This document shows, piece after piece, positions 1 through 10,350 of a DNA stretch of 64,000 nt (position 1 is the first letter of the stretch; each line of letters starts with the position of its first letter). Where the stretch lies: NCBI GenBank assembly GCA_026182355.1, contig JAPFBL010000003.1:3187001-3251000 (forward strand). The letters are read 5' to 3'. Position numbers and translations under genes: made by a program. A model generated the notes under the pieces. That model was not told the origin of the DNA and did no database searches. It worked only from the letters and a program-made list of their open reading frames with translations. Source of the stretch: Hermatobates lingyangjiaoensis (lineage: Eukaryota; Arthropoda; Insecta; Hemiptera; Hermatobatidae).

Positions 1-1109
1 ATTTACCCATCAAAGACTGTGGACCGCAGCGTCCCAACAAACTTGGATACACACCAGTTTCTGGAATCGCCGCCATATTGTCGCCAACTTGGTCGTACAT
101 CACACTCACGCTTTAAATACCCTACACAAGCGTATTTAACCTGTATCTACGTGTAATATCCCTCCTCTAAATGAAGCAGGCCATCTACTCTCTCAAGCAA
201 ATTTGTTGGTGTAACAGAAGCATCGATAAGTAACAAGCATCTTCTAGAAGCGTTAAATTGCACTCTAATGGAATGAAAACTTATTTGGAGAATATTTATA
301 ATCACAGGAGGGGATTTCCGTCAAATAGTTCCAATAGCAAGACGGGGTGTGTCAAGATGTCGTTGATGGTAATATCAAGAAATCACAGTTTTGGTGGTAT
401 TGCTACGTTCTACATTTTCTAGAAAATATGAGAGTACAAACCTACAGTAACGATGGTGACTCAGTCATTTTCATGCGTCATCAACGCTACGCTTAGAGGC
501 TTCTTCGAGTAGAAGAAGAAACAGTTGCTAATGACTTCACCCATGTATACAAGATTTAATTGAAATCTCTTCAAATATGCTTGTAAATTATAAGCAAGAA
601 TTAATCTACTTTGTTTACAACAATGTCATGACCAATTTTACTGATGATAACTGGCTGTCACGAAGGGTAATTCTCACCACAAGGAATGATGACTGTGGCG
701 TAATTCCAATATTGGTACTCCAATAATGCTTCTTAGAAATAAATATCAGCAAAGAGGCCACTGCAACGGTTCAAGTCGAAGAAGGAAATATTCTTCTTAC
801 AACCAGAATGAGCATACTGCAGTATACTCAAACTTGACGTTTACTCTCAGGAGGCGACAATTTCTTAACAGGCCAGCCTTTGCTATGTCAATTAATAAAA
901 GCCAGGGACAGAGTCTTGGTAAATGTGGCCTCTATCTACCATCACCAGTATTCACTCATAGTCAGTTGTACGTTGCTTTAAGTCGTGTTGGAGATCCAAA
1001 CCATATAAAAATGTGTGCTCATCAACAAGAGTTTGCTGCTAACATGCAGCACAAACAAACACATGACGAGAAAGAAAAAAATATTGTGTATTCAGCAAAT
1101 ATTGATTAA
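1..1109 (+). pseudogene. Helitron Pif1-type helicase relic, 5'-truncated by the window edge
   Basis: Degenerate C-terminal part of a Helitron replication-helicase. Three conserved blocks can be read in different frames. Near 300-350 there is a GGDFRQ-I-P-like block (seen as GDFRQIVPIARRG after one frame change). Near 600-700 there is VYNNVMTNFTDDNWLSRR-ILTTRND, which matches the helicase segment that precedes the invariant IL-P-ND motif. From 726 there is a 127-codon open stretch with MLLRN, then RPAFAMSINKSQGQSL and YVALSRV, the classic last helicase motifs of Pif1/RecD2-like proteins. The order is right, but frame changes, stops (for example at 724) and a short deletion between the ND block and MLLRN make it non-functional. 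Helitrons transpose by rolling-circle replication. No 3' CTRR end was identified. Confidence 0.88.
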
Positions 1110-1128
1110 CTTCATTTATAGATTTACA

Positions 1129-1153
1129 GTATATATATATATATATATATATA
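1129..1153. repeat. (TA)n microsatellite at the left edge of a foldback element
   Basis: Uninterrupted TA repeat immediately before the AAAGATTTCAC end of the next element. A second (TA)n tract lies just after the element's right end (about 1379-1391), so the element appears to have inserted into a TA repeat. Confidence 0.8.
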
Positions 1154-1219
1154 AAGATTTCACATTAACACGTGAAATAACAATCAATGATCAAACCACA
1201 ATATGAAATGAAACAACAA

Positions 1220-1262
1220 GACTAAGATCTTTCAATCGTAACAAGTGGTCTTCGTCAGAGTT
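1220..1262 (-). ncRNA. Hammerhead ribozyme-like motif, left arm of copy A
   Basis: On the minus strand the order is AACT, CTGACGA core, a stem II segment, GAA, AGATCT, T, AGTC. Stem I (AACT with AGTC) pairs at three of four positions. Stem II is weakened because the usual CGGTT reads CGATT and the opposite ACCG reads ACCA. The AGATCT palindrome serves as a loopless stem III. Probably a decayed copy. Confidence 0.5.
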
Positions 1263-1294
1263 AAAAAACCAACTAGAATAGGGTTTTTCTACTT

Positions 1295-1337
1295 GATTCT
1301 GACGAAGACCGCTTGTTACGGTTGAAAGATCTTAGTC
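1295..1337 (+). ncRNA. Hammerhead ribozyme-like motif, right arm of copy A
   Basis: Order: GATT, CTGACGA (fits the CUGANGA core), stem II with A(g)ACCG pairing to CGGTT around a CTTGTTA loop, GAA, AGATCT palindrome, T as the cleavage-site base, AGTC. GATT pairs with AGTC through one G-U wobble, where most copies have GACT, so the stem is conserved despite the change. This is the type I layout, open at stem I. Activity is untested. Confidence 0.6.
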
Positions 1338-1374
1338 TTGTTTTCCCATTTGATATTGTGGTTTGATCAGTGAC

Positions 1375-2099
1375 AGCATATATATATATATAGATATGTA
1401 AGCAAGCAAAAGAGACATAGATAGATAAGAATTATTTGACGTTTAGCTACATTAGCATTATTCAAATGATAAATACCTCTTTTACGATGAAACCCAAAAG
1501 TCCTATTCGCAAATAGTACAAAATATGGTTCATTAGACTGTTGTCAAAGGAAATATTTATCCTGTTTTTTAAAGAATCATGGAAGCATATCTTCAAAACA
1601 TCATTTTCAAGGAGAGCTAAATTGTTTAGGTTGTTAATTTTCATTTATAAATAAGATTCATTAAATTCGTTTCAAAATCTTTAGTTTTTTACAGTACTTT
1701 TTTGCTGTATGTACACTGCCTTCTGATTTGTGAAGTTGATTCATGCTATGTTATATATATAAGTGACAAAAAGTCATTATATCCGTCGGCGAAGCAAAGG
1801 GTGTTGGACTAGTACCTAATAATAATTACGAGTACATCGAATACCGAAGAAATGGTCCATGCTTAGGCCATCAAGAATAAAGAGATAACTTTTCAATGCT
1901 TCAATATTAACTAAAAACAATGGAGCCCTTAAATATACCAACAGAAATATTTATACATAAAGAAAATAATAAGAATCTTTAAACGATTCGACATGTATAT
2001 TGGTTATAACAACCTTAGACATAACTGGAAAACATTATAAAATATACTACTGATTTCTGTTTCCTTTCATAGTTTTATTATTGCTTTAAATAGTATATC
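1375..2099. other. AT-rich sequence without recognised genes
   Basis: Contains short (TA)n at about 1379-1391. The open frame at 1462-1644 on the minus strand (60 codons) has no recognisable motif and is consistent with chance. Confidence 0.6.
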
Positions 2100-2895
2100 C
2101 GTTTAGTGATTAATCTGTTTATTTATCAAAATAGCTGCGTTTTTATTTGTATATATTTCAAGTCCCTCTATTATATTTAATATTTGTCCTTTTTGTTTAT
2201 TTTTATTAAATACATTGAATTCACGATACTGCGTGGTTCATGTCTATGTTCATTTAAATGATTGGCACAGTTTAGCTTGTTTGAATAATTTAGGTAATCT
2301 TTAAGGCATTCCTTAAACTGTTCCTTTAATGTCCTTCCAGATTTCTCCATATATACATGTTTACAAAAATTACATTTCAAATTGTGTACACCACTTTTTT
2401 AATATTTATTAGATTTATAATCCATTGTTTTGCCTATTATTTGTTTTATAGAACTATTATTTTTGATATCTAACTTTACATTGTATTGGTTTAGTAATTT
2501 AGCAAATTCTTGTCTAAACTCTCTTAAGTTTATACATATGTATTTATTATTAGTAGTATTTTTGTTCTTATTTTTTTATTCTTTTTATTTATTATTGTTT
2601 AATTAAAACCCTTGTTGATAACTATTGTTTTTATTGTAATTAATTCTTTTTTAAAGTTAGTTTCATTCATATTTATTCTTATTAGTCTACCTATCATATA
2701 GCAAAAGGCTGATATTTTTTCTCTTGGAAGGTGATAGGAAGATTTACAAAATGTGTTTTCAGCCGTAGTTGGTTTCCTATATAGTTTAAAATTTAGTTAT
2801 TTTTTAAACTGTTAAGTTAATGAAATGTAATGTATTGTTTATTTTTATTTCATTAAAATTTGATTTGATTGTTTAATCAAATGAATTTACGAACG
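2100..2895 (-). pseudogene. Penelope-like retroelement relic: reverse transcriptase C-terminus and GIY-YIG endonuclease
   Basis: Read on the minus strand from about 2895 down to 2100. A degenerate INFLDLTI-like block (INNTLHFINLT) precedes KLYRKPTT, the conserved FSVYRKPT motif at the end of the PLE reverse transcriptase. Next come the linker ENTFCKSSYHL...KISAF-YMIGR, the segment ICINLREFRQEFAKLL with NQYNVKL, and the endonuclease: SGVHNLKC, CKHVYMEKSGRT, FKECLKDY, HLNEH, and finally LNIIEGLEIY (typical LNLLEELEIY). The catalytic Y of GIY is replaced by H, and the YIG-like motif reads YME. There are several frame changes, a stop before SGVHNLKC and one near 2180. The N-terminal reverse transcriptase core is missing, ending next to a (CA)n tract. 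PLEs carry hammerheads in their terminal repeats, which links this relic to the HHR elements around it. Confidence 0.85.
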
Positions 2896-2935
2896 ATTCA
2901 TTCAAAGTCTTTCAATTCTTAAACGCGACTGTATT

Positions 2936-2969
2936 TACACACAGCAACAAACACACCCACACTCACACA

Positions 2970-3027
<58 letters not shown>

Positions 3028-3116
3028 AACACAGAACACACACTGACTACACACAGACAGACACACAAACACAAACACAAACACACACACACACACATAC
3101 ACGCGCGCACACACAG
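2936..3116. repeat. (CA)n microsatellite, imperfect
   Basis: About 180 bp of CA repeats with interruptions. The low-complexity cysteine/valine-rich open frame on the minus strand here is only the translated repeat. Confidence 0.95.
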
Positions 3117-3299
3117 AATGTGTTCATACGCTTCCACTCCTTCAAGGCAGTCTCAATCTTCCTATGATGTTAACTGTAGTTTGCATAAATGGTAGCTAAC
3201 AGAACAATGAACGGTTTGATATTCCACATAAATTTTTAAAGCCTACATTTTAAGATTTTGTATTTTTTAGTATATTTATGTTAAGTTCTTTAGGAATAA

Positions 3300-3640
3300 G
3301 CTCTTTAGACAAAATTAGACTAGGATGCTCCAGTTACTTTGCATATACTTCCTTCTTCATCCATTTTGTAGTTGTATTCTTGGGAAAACCGGGTGTTGTG
3401 CAAAAGTGCTGCAAGCCACAGGAAAGTTTTATCTGACTAAAAACTTCTCCATCCAGTCCACCTCCTTATTCGCTTGTGTCCAGGTACTCATGAGAATTAA
3501 CTTCTTTTTACTGGTTTTATAATTATTAATTTTTGACTTTATAGTATATCAGGCGAGAGCCGCTTTCGTAAAAGAGGAACCATTCTAATCAGCAGATCAT
3601 TTGTGATCCCCTTGACAGTCCCTGCAATACATTACATAAG
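3300..3640 (-). pseudogene. LINE fragment: RNase H domain end, copy 1
   Basis: Matches the fragments at 12.93 and 14.95 kb at DNA level (shared cttcttcatccatt, gtccaggtac and agctctttagacaaaatta blocks). On the minus strand the WVPGH region is decayed, but the downstream peptide GLQHFCTTPGFPKNTTTKWM has the look of the RNase H tail of LINEs. No intact frame. Confidence 0.55.
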
Positions 3641-3914
3641 AAGCATATCTACCACCGGAGGCGTAGCATAAAAATAGAAGCCGTATTATCGTGATTAACG
3701 AGAAAGATAACTTCTCATATTGCAAGATTACCAAAAACAATGTTCTTAAACACGCTAAAAACTAGATGCCTGGCAATTAGTTATGCTGAAGGGCGGTAAA
3801 CGTAGACTTATTGCAACACATTCTCTATACAACCATTATTCACCATGGAGAGTATAGTTCCTTTTATTATAAATTATATTCCTTTTTAGCGTTGCTTTTT
3901 ATATTTAATATTTC

Positions 3915-4015
3915 ACAGGTTGAAAGATTTTAGTCTTTTTTTTTTCCATTTCATATTGTGGTTTGATTATTGATTGTTTGTTATTTCACGTGTCTATGTG
4001 AAATCTTGTTATATT
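3915..4015 (+). mobile_element. Family 1 half-copy B
   Basis: Starts inside the ribozyme 3' half (GTTGAAAGATTTTAGTC) and continues through the ATTGTGGTTTGAT block to the TTTCACGTGT...GTGAAATCTT terminal hairpin. It lacks the CUGANGA core and any inverted arm. Confidence 0.75.
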
Positions 4016-4096
4016 AATTAATATATAAAAAGATTTCACATAAACAAGTGAAATAACAATCAATGATCAAACCACAATAAGAAAATGGGAAAACAA

Positions 4097-4139
4097 GACT
4101 AAGATCTTTCAACAGTAACAAGCGGTCTTCGTCAGAGTC
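4097..4139 (-). ncRNA. Hammerhead ribozyme-like motif, left arm of copy C
   Basis: GACT, CTGACGA, stem II, GAA, AGATCT, T, AGTC on the minus strand. Stem I pairs at 4 of 4 positions. Stem II has one C-U mismatch (ACCG against CTGTT). Confidence 0.6.
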
Positions 4140-4155
4140 AAGTAGTTGGGATTTT

Positions 4156-4198
4156 GACTCTGACGAAGACCGCTTGTTACTGTTGAAAGATCTTAGTC
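4156..4198 (+). ncRNA. Hammerhead ribozyme-like motif, right arm of copy C
   Basis: Same motif as the left arm on the plus strand, including the same stem II substitution (CTGTT). The shared substitution means the inverted copy arose after it, or the arms were homogenised. Confidence 0.6.
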
Positions 4199-4237
4199 TT
4201 GTTTTCCCATTTTCTTATTGTGGTTTGATCATTAATT

Positions 4238-7200
4238 AATATATGTATTATATATACATATATACCTTAAGTGTAGGCCCAATACTTAACAAATTAAAGC
4301 CACTTTGCTTTTAACTACTGAAATGAAAAGTAGTTGAATTACTACTAAGTAACAGCTACCTCAACGTGATAGTTTTACTACAGTAAATTTTTAACAACTA
4401 TATTCCTTTATCATCAAGAAATTCAAATTTATAAAATTCAGTTGAAAAGAACACATTGCTTCAACCACATCCAGTATATATTACAATTTTCCGTTCACTG
4501 ATTAATGAAATGGAATAAAGTTAATTTTTAAAAACATTTGTTGATTTTAACATTAGTGGTTCAAAACGTCATGCGGTTAAGTTTAGGACATAGTATTTGC
4601 TAATAAAATATTTATAAATATTAAAAAAATTATGTTTAATATCTTAGATAGAAAAATATAAATGCATTAGGTAAGACGTGGGTTCAGATTCTGAACAACA
4701 ACAGTGTGTTGTTATGGTAGTCAACTTGCTTTTTATACTGAGGTTTGAGATTCATATTTTACCTATTGCACTAATTTTTTTATAAGAGAGAATCTAATTG
4801 AAGCAATGGCTTGTAGAAGACGTAATGCCGACAGCCGGAGGCCGGCAGTGACTCACCAGGGACTCCTACACCTATAAACTTGATTAAGACCAAATTTAAC
4901 CTCCCAGTGTAAAGCAAGCTAGCTAATATTACTCAGACATAGCTAAAATGTCCCAATTAACATATGAGTCACACTTTGAGCGAAGAAGAATGCCAGTAAG
5001 TGTGTGTATTTGGAAAACACAGATATGTGCAAGTTACTATAAGAACAATCTGGAGTGGTCTACACTCAACTTCACTGTAAGTAAATATACTATCAAACTC
5101 GTTGCCAATCTAATTTTTTAATTATTTTATTTGTTTTAAAGTGGCTATTGTGAAGACGTACTAAAGAGCCCTACGTCTTTGAGATGGAGAAATCAAACTC
5201 ATAGAGAACCAAGTAAATAACTGGCTCCAATTATTTTAACGTGGTTATTTTATATATATTTAGCAAAAACAACAAACATAGAATATTGCTATAGCACAAT
5301 CAAACTGAATTAACTTAATGAATCAGTTTAAAATATAATGAATTAGTTTTTATAATATTTTTCTTTTTAACAGTGTAAAGAACTAAAAATGTTATCCTGC
5401 AAAGTCATATTAAATTTAACTTTAATATGATACTTAATGTTTATATAGTGACCAGAAAGTGGGCTGAAATTAACATTCCTTATAACAAAAAATAATAACA
5501 CAAAACAAAAAGGATAAAACATATTTTCCATGTTTCAATAATAATCAGGCAGTTTACTTATCAAAGGATATTTCGTCTTTTCAATATTATATGTCAAACG
5601 ATATGACTTCCGGTGTGGTTAAGATATTGTGATACACACCCAAACACCAGAAGGCAGAAAAATGGTTTAAGAGGGTCTCTTAACGATAAATAATGAAACA
5701 TTTGAAACTTTTTACTTCATCAACATGGTATAAACTAAGCAAAGAAAAAAATTATATCTTGTATGTTAAGAATCAAAAATTATCTACTAGCATTTTTCCA
5801 AACACATAACATTTAATTTGATTATACATCAAATAATAATTATATTACACACTTCTATGTTGAAATTCATACGTATATAACATATTTTCCTTAATAGTTT
5901 GAAATATTTACTAATTTTTCCACTATCAAATATAAACCTTATAAACCCTTCAACGATATTTTAAAAAATATTTTAAAGACTACTAAGTTTAATCTGTTTA
6001 AAACTGAAAAAATGTGTTTAGTTAATGTAAATAAATTCCACTAATAAGACAGGTAGAGATTATTCTAATTTGAGCTCCACATTTTCACGTCTCTTACAGT
6101 GTTAAATATCTTGACTTTTTTTATAAAATCCAAATTCTAGGTAGGTACGTTATGCAAAATGTTAGTATTAAGAATGTTAATAGGTAAACAAAAAAAGTAT
6201 ATAATACATAAAATGTACTATAATTCCCTCTTTATTTAAGAAATTTCACTCAAAACCCACCAAACTCAACGTCTTATAAGGACCTATTTTAATTTTTCAA
6301 CGTCCATTATGATCTCAAACAGTGCAACGAGTACCGTGTTTGCAATCTTTAAGATTCCATCACATGTCAACATTTTTAAAATTTTATGCACAACTAGTAT
6401 TTCCTTTTGTCGAAAAAAATCGGCATTTTTTCAGTTATTGGTGATATCAGTTTATTTCTGACTAAAAAATTACTATAGTAATAGTAATAGTATAGTAGTA
6501 AAAAACTATAGATTTTTCTATTTTAAGTGCAAAGAATTGAATCTAAAAAATCTGGAGTGGCCTACACTCAACTTTACTATAAGTAACTTCATATCAAATT
6601 TCTTGAGTATATAACACATAACGTCTCATTTAAGCATAACGTAAACATCTAAATGGGATATGATAATAATTTCATTATTAACTACTATATAATATTAACT
6701 ACTGTATAATTTCATTAGTATAACTACAGCAGTAATAACATTTTTGAAAAACCAAAGTGAACATGTCTTGATCGAAATACTCGTATTCTCCTACAAGTAA
6801 ACATGGCTTTTGTTCAAATAGCCAGTGGATTTCTTACGTCGTTTACTTGACATCCTTCTACATTGATTATTAAAGTAAAATTTTCAAATTTAAAACAGGA
6901 AAATACCCTTTTTTTCTCTGAAAAATATCATAAACAGCGAAGAAAAAATGTTGTTTTAAGATGATTTATAATTAAAGATGTACGATAATTACATTTATTA
7001 ATCTCTAAACGAAAGATTTCAATTTTGAATTATCTTTTACATTTTTGGTTTTTTATAGAATTATTATACTGGGAATTTTATGACTTCTTAGTATTTAATA
7101 AGATCATTTTCCTTCCCCTTTGTCAAATAACATATATACTCGTACAAATTTTTTTCTGAGTGAGTGTTATCATTTTCCTGTGCAATATTATTCCTCGTAC

Positions 7201-7379
7201 ATCTCATATAGGTCAATAAACAATTTAAATTGTTCCTTTATAAATATCAATTTTATCTCAGTGGATTCGCTCAAAAAATTTCTAAGTCAATGTAAACAAT
7301 GTAAAAAAATATAAAAAATTCGACAAGTATAGCAGGTGATCTCTTAGTCTAGGATAAACAAACAGTTTTTATAGCGTTA
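4238..7379. other. AT-rich sequence with scattered repeat ends, no gene seen
   Basis: No convincing coding region. Two direct repeats stand out, at about 5046-5105 and 6551-6610. Both contain CTGGAGTGG-CTACACTCAACTT and then ACTRTAAGTAA, and the same motif recurs near 8960, 30405 and 54755. They look like ends or internal parts of an interspersed repeat. The open frame at 7120-7314 has no recognisable motif. Confidence 0.6.
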
Positions 7380-8125
7380 TTATTCTTTCCCGTAATTGAA
7401 ACTTCATGATTTTTTTTTATGAATTGCTAATTTTTCGTTCCATTTTCGGTCAAATTTTCATTATTTTTTAACGAGCCGTTTAGCGTCAAAAAAACATTTT
7501 CTGAAAACAGAAATCTTACTGTAACGCCCCTTTAGCGAATGTAATTTTGAAAAAAAATATCTCACCTCATTGTCCACATAATGTTCTATTTGTAGACATA
7601 GTTTCATTTTGATCCGTCAAACAGTATGGCTTGTATCGCTCTCACAAGGTTTGAGATTGAATTTTAAGTCAAAATTTTTACATTTTATTGAATAAAAATT
7701 TCCTGTTGTTTTAAAATTCTGTATATATTTTTCGTTTGTTGCATTTGTAACGTCAAAGATAATGTCAAAATTTCAAAACTCTAGGGTTATCAGTTTAGGA
7801 GAAATAAATGTTTTCTAAAAAACTGTTTTTGGCAAAAAAAGTGACTTTCCCATCATGCATAATTCTTTCCAAACAATAGGGATCTTCGTCTTTATGGGGC
7901 CCATTTTTGTGTAAAATATCAACTTGATTCATCAAAGATTCTAGACCGTAGCGTGGTAACAAGCAATGCTAACACACTCACCCACCCACCCACGCACCCA
8001 CCCACACACACAGACATTATCGAAAAAACTTCATAAAACGACTTCTGGGACCTCAAAACATGTAATTCCGTCAAAATCTCGAGATCGAATTTTTTCACGA
8101 TCACTATACTTTACTTATAGTAAAG
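7380..8125. repeat. Interspersed repeat family S, longest copy
   Basis: About 740 bp that recur elsewhere. The interior block (AACATTTTCTGAAAACAG...AAAAAGTGACTTTCC) matches 53.86-54.2 kb. The distal block (AATGGGCC...ATCAACTTG, AAAACGACTTCTGGGACCTCAAAACATG) matches the reverse complement of 60.33-60.6 kb. It ends in a palindromic ACTTTACTTATAGTAAAGT-like motif at 8107-8125. The (CCCA)n-rich stretch at 7978-8010 gives the minus-strand GGCVGGW-like open frame. No transposase was found. Class unknown. Confidence 0.75.
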
Positions 8126-8159
8126 TAAAAACAAAAGACAATAAGTTGGAATTTCAATG

Positions 8160-8395
8160 ACACAATATTACACAAAAACTATACATCTCACATTAAAGCA
8201 ATTTTTGAGTCGAATATCAATTTGTCCATATAATGTTGAGTCCTATAGTGTATCCACAAACTTTTGAATACCCGCTCTCTCATCCATCCAAGAAATCAAA
8301 AATTAACTCAAGGGAGCTCAAAACTTGTCACTCCGTTATAATCCCGAAATCGACTTTTTTTTCATACTATACTTTACTTATAGTAAAGGTAAAAG
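8160..8395. repeat. Family S, second adjacent partial copy
   Basis: Repeats the distal part of the preceding copy in the same orientation (CTCATCCATCCAAGAAATC..., AACTCAAGGGAGCTCAAAACTTG, CATACTATACTTTACTTATAGTAAAGG). Two adjacent same-orientation ends suggest a tandem insertion or two nested insertions. Confidence 0.7.
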
Positions 8396-9310
8396 TAATA
8401 TCATTTTTATAAACTAGTTATTACATGCTTTCTTTTTTTTAGAAATATCTAATAACTCGTTTTTGTGTTGAGGACTTAACGTTATTTCCTTAAGAGGAGA
8501 TTATACCAGTATGTGGGTCATCGTTGATGAAGCCACCGGTACATCTTTATGCATTACATATGGTAAAAAGTAGGTTTACTCTAATTATAATTAAATATTT
8601 TTTATAAATAAAATATAGCAATTTGAATAGAAATTTATAGTAAAATAATGGAATTATAACTTAACGTTGATTAGTTTGTATTTCTAACTACTATCCATTA
8701 CAATTGACACAAGTTTGTGTAATCATCTGTGCAGGTTGTTTTGAGGTGGCTATTATTTTTGAAAAATTATTATTCAAACAAGTAATACCAAATTTATCAT
8801 TAATATGGAATAAAACTCAAAAGTATAATAATACCACAATATTTATTATCAAGTTGTTAATGTAATGGACCTTTAGTTCCAAATGTTTCCTATTCCCTCA
8901 CTCACTTTTTTTCTTCCAGAGCTTCCATGATAAGTTTTATCAAGTAATCAAAAAAACAATTAGGAGGTCTCAACACTCAACTTTACTATAAGTAAAATTA
9001 TTATTTAACTCAGTAACAGTTAAATTTGTATTGTTTTTTATATTAATGCAGCCATCTCAATTCTATACAATCCCTGTTGTAGCAAAGTCTTTGAAGTGGT
9101 TACAGATAGAACTTTAGAGTTGTTTTTCGTGTATTTCAATGAACCAAAGTCCTAATCCAACATTAAAAACTTGTCAATTTTTTTTCATTCATATTAAGAC
9201 AACACTTAAAATGAACTTCTAATGTCTAAAATCAACAGGAGAGCGAATTAAAGTTAATGCCTCTTTTGACGAAAAGAGGTAAATTTATCTTTTCACGATT
9301 CAATATTACC
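8366..9310. repeat. Dispersed segment, long version of a pair with 9905-10190
   Basis: Its left 150 bp (TAAAGGTAAAAGTAATATCATTTTTATAAAC through GAGGAGATTATACCAGTATGTGGG) and its right 120 bp (AAAATGAACTTCTAATGTCTAAAATC through ATATTACCTAAAA) are joined directly in the shorter copy at 9905-10190. The middle 660 bp includes the ACACTCAACTTTACTATAAGTAA motif at about 8970. Confidence 0.7.
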
Positions 9311-9904
9311 TAAAAAAAATTTGGTCCTTTATCATACCAAGAAATATACGTATGTGTGTTGGAATCGTTGTTCTAGAATAATCTGACACCCTATACAACA
9401 GAGAGTCTCATTGAGCAAGGTTTGCACCACGGCAATGTCTGCCCTATCCCGACCCGCTTTGTCATTTCTAAAATTAACATTAGATTTTCAGTTCTTTATG
9501 ACCTTGATAATTACACTGGAGAAGTATCTATCACTTGTATTGGTTTTAGATATGATTTACTAATAATCCTTAACCTTTTAATCGTGATTGCTTCACATTC
9601 CATAGAATGTATTACAAGGTTTCCTCCTCTAGCAGACAGAGTATTATTTTCTATGCTAATTTTAGCATCCATATAAGGCAGTTAAGGGGACAATGTTCGG
9701 TTAGCAATTTTCATTCTTTTTTAAATCCTTCTATCAATGATTTATTATTTCGTTTATAAATTTAATTTCAGTTGGATGAGCTCATTAGACTGAATTAGAT
9801 CCGATTGTCCTAGCCAACTTTATATGCTTCCATCATCTCTACTCATTAATTGCATCATTCATAATACATTCTAGTACAGATTATGAAGTAGACTTTTTTT
9901 GCAT
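9311..9904. other. AT-rich sequence, no recognised feature
   Basis: The 84-codon plus-strand open frame at 9422-9676 is hydrophobic and lacks recognisable motifs. No homologue was recognised. Confidence 0.5.
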
Positions 9905-10190
9905 ACTCTACTTCACTTATAGTAAAGGTAAAACTAATATCATTTTCGTAAACTAGTTATTACATGCTTTCTTTTTTAATCTAGGAATATTTAATTCTCA
10001 TTTTTGTGTTGTGGACTTAACCTATTTCTTAAGAGGAAATTATACGAGTATGTGGGCCATTAAAATGAACTTCTAATGTCTAAAATCGCCAGGAGGACGA
10101 ATTAAAGTTAATGCCTGTTTTGACAAAAAAAAGGTAAATGTATCTTTTTACGATTAAATATTACCTAACTACGATTAAATATTATAATAC
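9905..10190. repeat. Dispersed segment, short version lacking the internal 660 bp
   Basis: Contains the left and right portions of the 8366-9310 segment fused at about 10060 (TATGTGGGCCATTAAAATGAAC). Either this is an internal deletion derivative or the longer copy carries an insertion. Confidence 0.7.
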
Positions 10191-10261
10191 TACTAGTATC
10201 AATAATGCTAGTAGTACTATTAATGACGGCTGTCATGAAAAAAAAAACAAGAGACAGTAAA

Positions 10262-10350
10262 AGGTTTGTTTGGTTCTGACCTTTTCCAACCTGTCTACGG
10301 CCTCAATTCTCTGCATTCCCATCTGTCCAGGTACCCAAATGAGGGTGCAC
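10262..10350 (-). pseudogene. LINE fragment: RNase H domain, copy 2
   Basis: One uninterrupted frame on the minus strand reads CTLIWVPGQMGMQ, then RIEAVDRLEKVRTKQT. This matches the WVPGH-GI-GNE-AD-LA motif of the RNase H domain found at the end of some LINE polyproteins. Only about 30 codons survive. The rest of the LINE is not visible on either side. Confidence 0.8.

Larger units (their letters stand above)
1153..1374. mobile_element. Foldback element, family 1 copy A (two inverted hammerhead-bearing arms)
   Basis: The left arm (about 1153-1262) is the reverse complement of the right arm (about 1295-1374). Each arm has, from the centre outward, a hammerhead-like core, a conserved TCTTGTTTTCCCATTT block, then ATTGTGGTTTGATCA. 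The left arm also keeps the outer TTTCACGTGT...GTGAAATCTT end. The centre is a short spacer of about 30 bp. Copies recur at 3915, 4028, 11909, 12089, 23273 and 47449. There is no protein-coding potential, so this is a non-autonomous element. Resemblance to Penelope-like element terminal repeats or retrozymes is inferred from the ribozyme motif. Confidence 0.8.
4028..4237. mobile_element. Foldback element, family 1 copy C
   Basis: Inverted pair lying only about 15 bp from half-copy B and flanked by TTAATTAATATA on both sides. The two arms are almost perfect reverse complements from ATTGTGGTTTGATC to GAGTCAA, separated by a spacer of under 20 bp. Each arm carries a hammerhead-like core facing outward from the centre. 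Confidence 0.85.

Noticed and set aside
2919..3137. Cysteine/valine-rich open frame on the minus strand
   Set aside because: It is the translation of a (CA)n microsatellite. The same applies to the frames at 11496-11861 and 37490-37798.
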